Position numbers and translations under genes: made by a program. Below, one piece after another: positions 6,011 through 9,870 of a stretch of DNA of 9,870 nucleotides. Source of the DNA: Zetaproteobacteria bacterium. GTDB taxonomy: Bacteria; Pseudomonadota; Zetaproteobacteria; Mariprofundales; Mariprofundaceae. Below the pieces are notes generated by a model that searched no databases, was not told the DNA's origin, and worked only from the letters and a program-made list of their open reading frames with translations. The DNA lies in the NCBI GenBank assembly GCA_021545665.1, contig JAJRTX010000140.1, positions 1 through 9,870 of the forward strand. Direction: 5' to 3'. The stretch's first letter is position 1. Every line of letters starts with the position of its first letter.

Positions 6011-7172
6011 ATGCCTGAGGCTGCTGCTGCGATCTGGGTAGTGTAAACTCAACATGTAAGCCGCGGGGAGAGATGTTGGACAGACTCAGACTGCCATCAT
6101 GAAGCTCCACCAGCTCTTTGACGATAGCCAGCCCCAGACCATGGTTGCCATTTTTCCTGCCACGCGCCTTGTCCAGCCGGTAAAAACGTTCGGTCACTTT
6201 CGACAATTCACGTTCCGGAATGCCCGGCCCCTGATCTTCGATGATAAACAGACACTGCTGATCTGATTCGGTCAGTTGCACCCGGATATGCCCGTGTTCA
6301 GGAGAATGGCGCAGGGAATTTTCCAGCACATTGGTCAGCACCCGCTCCAGATCATCGGCAGCCATGGCGGGCCGAATGCCGTCACCATCAATCTGCTTGT
6401 CAAGCTTAACAGATTTTTGTTTGAGTTCAGACTTCAAAACGCTGCGAACCCGCTTCAATACAGCTGCCGGATCACAGACAGCATTTCCATCCGGGGATGA
6501 AAAATCAATCTGATCCAGCGTCAATAATGTATCGAGCAGATGATTGACATGTTTGGCCTCATCAGCAATCACCTGCGCCGCCTCCTTTCTCAGCTCGGCA
6601 TCATCGCCAAATGACTCCAGGCTGCGCGCATAACCGAGCAGCGACGTCAAAGGCGTTTTTAAATCATGCATCAGATTGGATAAAAAAGTTCGCCGCTGCG
6701 CCTCCAGCTTGTGGATTTCCGTCATATCCACACATAACAGCAAAGCTTGTTCGTTGCCCAAAGGCGTAAGCCTGGGCGACAATACCCGCCCGGAAATCTT
6801 CATTTCCGGCAACACCGAATATTCCGGCAATATAGACAAGGCCGTTTGCAACAACGCATACCAATCGGCATCGCGGAAATACTGCCTTAGCGGCAATCCC
6901 GCATCAGTGATAGCAAACAACTCGCTGGCACGCCGATTAGCTGCAATCACCCTGCCACTGGCATCAAGCTTCAATACGACCTCATTAATAGCTGAAAAAA
7001 GCGCATCCAGATGCTCACTGGCATCAACATGTCCTTCCATGGCACGGGAGTTTTCTTTCAGACGCCTGATTTCGGCCTGATACCCGATTATCCGTATGCG
7101 CATGCGCATAGCCACCATCCCGCCTATGGCAACTATGGCTATGACCAGCAGCAACCAGCCACTATTCATCAT
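6009..7172 (-). CDS. phoR: PhoR-type sensor histidine kinase
   Basis: A 387-residue kinase, partner of the upstream response regulator. It has one N-terminal membrane helix (about 5-22) followed by a basic cytoplasmic stretch, a PAS-like domain at about 52-155, HisKA with phosphoacceptor His169 in SNLMHDLKTPLTSLLGYARS, and a HATPase domain: N box NVLENSLRHS (281-290), G1 DQGPGIP (313-319), F box around 329-334, G2 GLGLAIVKEL (345-354). There is no sizeable periplasmic domain, as in PhoR proteins that sense phosphate through the Pst transporter and PhoU rather than directly. The ATG at 7172 has GAGG about 7 bases upstream and lies 9 bp after phoB. Assignment to phosphate control rests on the Pho boxes and the porin nearby as well as the domain layout. 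Confidence 0.88.
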   Translation of the reverse strand: MMNSGWLLLVIAIVAIGGMVAMRMRIRIIGYQAEIRRLKENSRAMEGHVDASEHLDALFSAINEVVLKLDASGRVIAANRRASELFAITDAGLPLRQYFRDADWYALLQTALSILPEYSVLPEMKISGRVLSPRLTPLGNEQALLLCVDMTEIHKLEAQRRTFLSNLMHDLKTPLTSLLGYARSLESFGDDAELRKEAAQVIADEAKHVNHLLDTLLTLDQIDFSSPDGNAVCDPAAVLKRVRSVLKSELKQKSVKLDKQIDGDGIRPAMAADDLERVLTNVLENSLRHSPEHGHIRVQLTESDQQCLFIIEDQGPGIPERELSKVTERFYRLDKARGRKNGNHGLGLAIVKELVELHDGSLSLSNISPRGLHVEFTLPRSQQQPQA

Positions 7173-7181
7173 AAATCAGCC

Positions 7182-7934
7182 TCATTCAGCAGGTGGAAGA
7201 AAACGATAACCCATGCTACGCACGGTCTCGATACAATCCTTCCTCCCCAGTTTCTTCATTGCCTTTCGCAATCTTTTGATCGTGACATCGACAGTACGAT
7301 CTTCAATAAATACATCATGACCCCAGACGTGATCGAGAAGATATTCCCGGCTTCTGGTTTTGCCGGGTTTGGCCATTAAAATCTGAAGTAGTTTATACTC
7401 CAGTGGACGCAGTTCAACACGTATGCCGCCCTCGAACACTACCGGCACTTCAGGATCCAGTTGTATGCTATTTTCCGTCGAAGAACCAGTTTCAGCAATG
7501 CGGCTTCGGCGCAATAGCGCCTTGACTCTCGCCACCAGTTCATCGGGCTCAAACGGTTTAGGCAGATAATCATCCGCCCCCTCATTCAGCCCATGCACCC
7601 GTTCAGAAGCCAGGCTCAATGCTGTCACCATCAATACCGGAACATGCCCTTTTGCAGTCGAAGCCTTTACCCAGCGAAGAATTTTCATGCCGCTGGCACC
7701 AGGCAACATGCGATCAAGCACTATCAATCGAAAAAGGCCATCACGCAGCGCAGCCAGCGCACTGTCGCCATCGCTACGGATATATGTCGAATAGCCGACC
7801 GCACGCAGATGCAGCTCAATAAGCCGGGCAATCGGCGCTTCATCCTCAACGATGAGAATGTCGGCATTCGTTATATTTGCATCCTGAATCATCAGCGCTT
7901 GATACTGAATCTCTCTGCCATTTAGCTCAAGCAT
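7182..7934 (-). CDS. phoB: PhoB-type OmpR-family response regulator
   Basis: A 250-residue transcription factor. The receiver domain (about 24-143) has acidic residues Glu30/Asp31, phosphoacceptor Asp74 (IVLDRMLPG), Thr104 and Lys126 (LPKPF). The winged-helix domain (about 158-247) has ELRPLEYKLLQIL, the recognition-helix region RTVDVTIKRLRKAM and the terminal hairpin SMGYRFLPP. Phosphorylated PhoB binds Pho boxes; two such boxes lie upstream of this operon and of the porin. The chosen ATG at 7934 adds about 14 residues compared with usual PhoB; an internal ATG at codon 15 (MIQDANITNADILIVED) gives a more typical N-terminus. Neither has a strong Shine-Dalgarno. It starts 5 bp after the CNBD gene, so translational coupling is likely. 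Confidence 0.9.
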   Translation of the reverse strand: MLELNGREIQYQALMIQDANITNADILIVEDEAPIARLIELHLRAVGYSTYIRSDGDSALAALRDGLFRLIVLDRMLPGASGMKILRWVKASTAKGHVPVLMVTALSLASERVHGLNEGADDYLPKPFEPDELVARVKALLRRSRIAETGSSTENSIQLDPEVPVVFEGGIRVELRPLEYKLLQILMAKPGKTRSREYLLDHVWGHDVFIEDRTVDVTIKRLRKAMKKLGRKDCIETVRSMGYRFLPPAE

Positions 7935-7939
7935 CAGGC

Positions 7940-8467
7940 TCAGCGCAAAAAGGCGAATTCATGCATAGCAATATATTCACTTTCCAGCTTTAGCGCCGTC
8001 TGAGACAACAATCGGAACATAAATCGCAGCAGTTGGTTACCGAGCTTCGGCTCCTCAACTGTAATAAGATTGAAATATCCGCGATTGATGGTCAGCAGCG
8101 TGACATCGCTTTTAACCATCAGCGTAGCCGAATGCTGGCGAGTCTCATCCAGAAATGAAAACAAGCCAAACACATCACCTGCTTCAAGCTGGCTGTAAAC
8201 ACCGGTTGCCGAACTGGCAATACTGACACTGGCTGCGCCATCCACAATCAGACGCATGGTATGATCCGAAGCCGTATCTGCCTCATAAATCACTTCTCCG
8301 GCAGAAACCTTGTCGACATCAAAACAGCTGAACAATTCCAGACATTCTTCCATCTGCAAGTTTCTGCAAATCGGCAATTCCCGAAACCGGCAAAATACCG
8401 GTTCGCTCATTCCTGTTGCAGCATAAGCATCGACCAGTCCCGCATGCCATTCATTAATAATAGTCAT
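7940..8467 (-). CDS. Cyclic-nucleotide-binding-domain protein without HTH
   Basis: A 175-residue protein with a Crp-like beta-barrel domain at about 35-150 and a helical C-terminus (142-170), but no helix-turn-helix, so it is not a DNA-binding Crp/Fnr regulator. The phosphate-binding cassette region reads GDVFGLFSFLDETRQHSATL (97-116): the usual Glu is Asp98 and the usual Arg of the R-S-A motif appears as His112, with Arg110 two residues earlier. Binding of cAMP or cGMP is therefore doubtful and another ligand or a purely structural role is possible. The ATG at 8467 follows GGAG with good spacing. It is the first gene of the unit with phoB and phoR, under a Pho box, which suggests a link to phosphate signalling. 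The function is unknown. Confidence 0.82.
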   Translation of the reverse strand: MTIINEWHAGLVDAYAATGMSEPVFCRFRELPICRNLQMEECLELFSCFDVDKVSAGEVIYEADTASDHTMRLIVDGAASVSIASSATGVYSQLEAGDVFGLFSFLDETRQHSATLMVKSDVTLLTINRGYFNLITVEEPKLGNQLLRFMFRLLSQTALKLESEYIAMHEFAFLR

Positions 8468-8511
8468 TTTCTTTACTCCGTTGCTCTTCTCTCACTTATT
8501 TTCCGGGACAA

Positions 8512-8517
8512 ATCAAA
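8512..8517 (-). promoter_or_regulatory. Weak -10 candidate for the CNBD-phoB-phoR operon
   Basis: TTTGAT on the minus strand begins about 9 bases downstream of the leftward Pho box. This is near the placement of -10 elements in PhoB-dependent promoters, where the Pho box takes the role of the -35. It matches four of six consensus bases. Transcription would start near 8505. Confidence 0.35.
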
Positions 8518-8526
8518 CAGTAAATT

Positions 8527-8544
8527 GTGACACTAATGTGACAA
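8527..8544 (-). promoter_or_regulatory. Pho box for the CNBD-phoB-phoR operon
   Basis: On the minus strand TTGTCAC-ATTA-GTGTCAC forms two 7-bp direct repeats with an 11-bp period, close to the PhoB consensus CTGTCAT-N4-CTGTCAT. It lies 60 bp upstream of the first gene's start. It implies positive autoregulation of phoB/phoR at low phosphate. Confidence 0.82.
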
Positions 8545-8562
8545 AATAATCCTGATCTTCGC

Positions 8563-8580
8563 ATGTCACATTCCTGTCAC
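8563..8580 (+). promoter_or_regulatory. Pho box for the porin gene
   Basis: ATGTCAC-ATTC-CTGTCAC forms two 7-bp direct repeats with the 11-bp period of PhoB sites. TACGGT at 8591-8596, exactly 10 bp downstream, stands where the -10 is expected but is a weak match. TACAAT at 8629-8634 is a better hexamer, yet sits too far from the box. Only one box (two half repeats) is seen on this strand. Confidence 0.85.
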
Positions 8581-8653
8581 AGTTGCTTGCTACGGTTCGC
8601 CGCGATCCAACAAAAACAGGATTTATTTTACAATAAAAACACTAGGAGAAATA

Positions 8654-9799
8654 ATGAAAGTGATAATAGGAACCATTGCAGCTATCGCCATGATGGCGCT
8701 TGCAGCGCCGGCCTTTGCTGGCGGCGTGAGCGTTTACGACGATGGCGACAGCAAACTTAAGCTGGAAGGCAAGTTCTTCCTGAACAGTACGTATAATAAC
8801 AAGGAAAAGACTGTTCTCGGCACTACCACCACAACTGGCCAAACCATAGGTCTGGCCGTGGATCGTGCATATTTTGGCGCCAAGTACTATTTCAACCATG
8901 ACTGGATGATGCGTATCACGACAGATGTGCATCTTGATACGGGGCTCGCCAAGAAGAACAACAACATTTTCCTGAAATATGCCTATGTACAAGGCAAACT
9001 GATTGGCGATGCACTGGTGCTGCGTCTGGGTCAGTCCCACACGCCGTGGATTGACTACGAACAGGGGCTGTGGAAACACCGTTATGTTTCCAAGGTCTTC
9101 ATTGACCAGTACGGTTTTGATGCATCTTCAGATCTGGGCATCGGTTTCAAGGGCACGCTGGCTGATGGACTGGTAAAATACTGGGCGGTTGGAGTGGCCG
9201 GAGCTGGCTACAGTCATCCCGGCATGCATAAAGATGTAATTACAGGTAAATATTCCGCTGGCGTAAAAGCAGTTGATTTCAATGCGCGCGTCGGCATATA
9301 TCCTGTAAAAGGCCTGACTCTGGATTTCCAGATTCGCGATGGCTTCAAGGGCACCAAATACTTTGACAATGCAAATAGCCAGACCACACCAGGAACCAAG
9401 CACACCCTGTATCAGATCATGGCCAGCTATGGATCGGGTCACCTGTACCGCGTTGGCGCCAACTACATCCATGAGAAAGCTGATCGCAGAACCGATACAC
9501 TAAATCTTATCACTGCACGTAATGACAAAACCAACGGTTATTCAGTTTGGGCATGGTATAACATCCCGGATACCAAATTCGGCGTATTTGGCCGCTTCGA
9601 CAAAAAGGATGTCACACGTAACGTGGCGACAACCAAGGACAAGACCAATCACTATGTTGGTGGTCTGGAATACTCCCCAATCAAAAACGTTACGTTTGCT
9701 GCAGTTTTCGACTACACCAAAGTCACAGATGCAGGCTTTACTGCTGGTACAGATACCAAGAGCACCAAGGCAGGCTTGTATACTCAGATCAAGTTCTAA
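8654..9799 (+). CDS. Phosphate-selective porin, OprO/OprP-like
   Basis: A 381-residue outer-membrane beta-barrel protein. The signal peptide (cleavage about 22/23, after APAFA) is followed by VYDDGDSKLKLEGKFFLNSTYNN, the usual start of the OprO/OprP family, then alternating strands with many aromatic residues (VDRAYFGAKYYFNHDWMMRI, LRLGQSHTPWIDYEQGLWKHRYV) and a C-terminal strand ending in Phe (GLYTQIKF), the outer-membrane assembly signal. OprP forms trimeric phosphate channels induced by phosphate starvation. The Pho box upstream supports that role, although the chain is shorter than the OprP I recall (about 410 or more residues) and the arginine ladder cannot be checked by eye. The ATG has AGGAG about 5 bases upstream. 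A second gene follows in the same direction. Confidence 0.87.
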   Translation: MKVIIGTIAAIAMMALAAPAFAGGVSVYDDGDSKLKLEGKFFLNSTYNNKEKTVLGTTTTTGQTIGLAVDRAYFGAKYYFNHDWMMRITTDVHLDTGLAKKNNNIFLKYAYVQGKLIGDALVLRLGQSHTPWIDYEQGLWKHRYVSKVFIDQYGFDASSDLGIGFKGTLADGLVKYWAVGVAGAGYSHPGMHKDVITGKYSAGVKAVDFNARVGIYPVKGLTLDFQIRDGFKGTKYFDNANSQTTPGTKHTLYQIMASYGSGHLYRVGANYIHEKADRRTDTLNLITARNDKTNGYSVWAWYNIPDTKFGVFGRFDKKDVTRNVATTKDKTNHYVGGLEYSPIKNVTFAAVFDYTKVTDAGFTAGTDTKSTKAGLYTQIKF

Positions 9800-9810
9800 A
9801 TCACTTGTGA

Positions 9811-9825
9811 CCAGGGATAACCTGG
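9811..9825 (+). other. Small stem-loop between the porin and the next gene
   Basis: CCAGG-GATAA-CCTGG forms a 5-bp stem without a T-run, 12 bases after the porin stop. It is too weak and lacks the tail of an intrinsic terminator. It could be an mRNA processing or stability element that adjusts expression between the porin and the next gene. Confidence 0.3.
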
Positions 9826-9865
9826 CCACCCCCTCAGTTTATAAATAACAACACAGGAGATAAAT

Positions 9866-9870
9866 ATGAA
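9866..9870 (+). CDS. Start of the next gene, cut by the window edge
   Basis: ATG AA at the edge is preceded by AGGAGA at 9855-9860, a strong ribosome site five bases upstream. Only Met and probably Lys/Asn are visible. The gene follows the porin by 66 bp on the same strand without a clear terminator between. A phosphate-binding protein (PstS) is a reasonable guess from the Pho context, but nothing in the visible sequence shows it. Confidence 0.5.

Noticed and set aside
7940..8467. The CNBD gene as the Fnr/Crp regulator that binds the site at 4915-4928
   Set aside because: The protein ends soon after the C-terminal helix and has no helix-turn-helix, so it cannot bind that site itself.
8642..9079. 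Minus-strand open frame of 145 codons across the porin start
   Set aside because: It overlaps the signal peptide and first strands of a clear porin and runs through its ribosome site.
1..9870. CRISPR array, insertion sequence, tRNA or rRNA
   Set aside because: No repeat-spacer pattern, transposase frame, terminal inverted repeats or RNA gene signature was seen on either strand.

Overview
The window is a compact stretch of a Gram-negative, probably proteobacterial, chromosome. This is inferred from signal peptides followed by periplasmic or outer-membrane proteins, a PhoB/PhoR pair with good Pho boxes, an FNR-type site, and an SSB with an acidic DDDIPF tip. A gamma- or zetaproteobacterial autotroph or microaerophile would fit the carbonic anhydrase and the NO/O2-type genes, but the lineage is a weak inference. 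No rRNA, tRNA, CRISPR array, insertion sequence or transposase is visible.

Layout. (1) 1-970, minus: 5' part of a membrane-bound HAMP/class III nucleotide cyclase that runs off the left edge, with a leader of about 200 bp holding a candidate promoter and hairpin. (2) 1175-4764, minus: a tightly packed set reading hemerythrin, DUF2249/TusA-like protein, 12-TM NnrS/heme-copper-oxidase-like membrane protein, SirB2-like protein, PRX-like thioredoxin, then ssb, ended by a terminator at 1175-1201. A perfect FNR-type palindrome (TTGATCAGCATCAA) lies upstream of hemerythrin at class II spacing from a possible -10. (3) 5047-5946, plus: a secreted delta-class carbonic anhydrase-like protein, divergent from the hemerythrin set. 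A strong bidirectional terminator (5981-6010) separates it from the convergent phoR. (4) 6009-8467, minus: a cyclic-nucleotide-binding-fold protein without an HTH, then phoB, then phoR, almost without gaps. (5) 8654-9799, plus: a phosphate-selective porin (OprO/OprP-like), followed at the right edge by the start of another gene, plausibly a phosphate-binding protein.

How the parts work together. The 186-bp region between the CNBD gene and the porin carries two well-formed Pho boxes in opposite orientations. This implies that phosphate starvation drives both the porin side and the regulator operon through PhoB autoregulation. The hemerythrin cluster looks like an oxygen- or nitric-oxide-responsive module under an FNR/DNR-type regulator not encoded here. 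The points most worth a second look are the CNBD-only protein built into the phoBR operon, the FNR-box-controlled five-gene cluster, and the bacterial delta-type carbonic anhydrase next to it.
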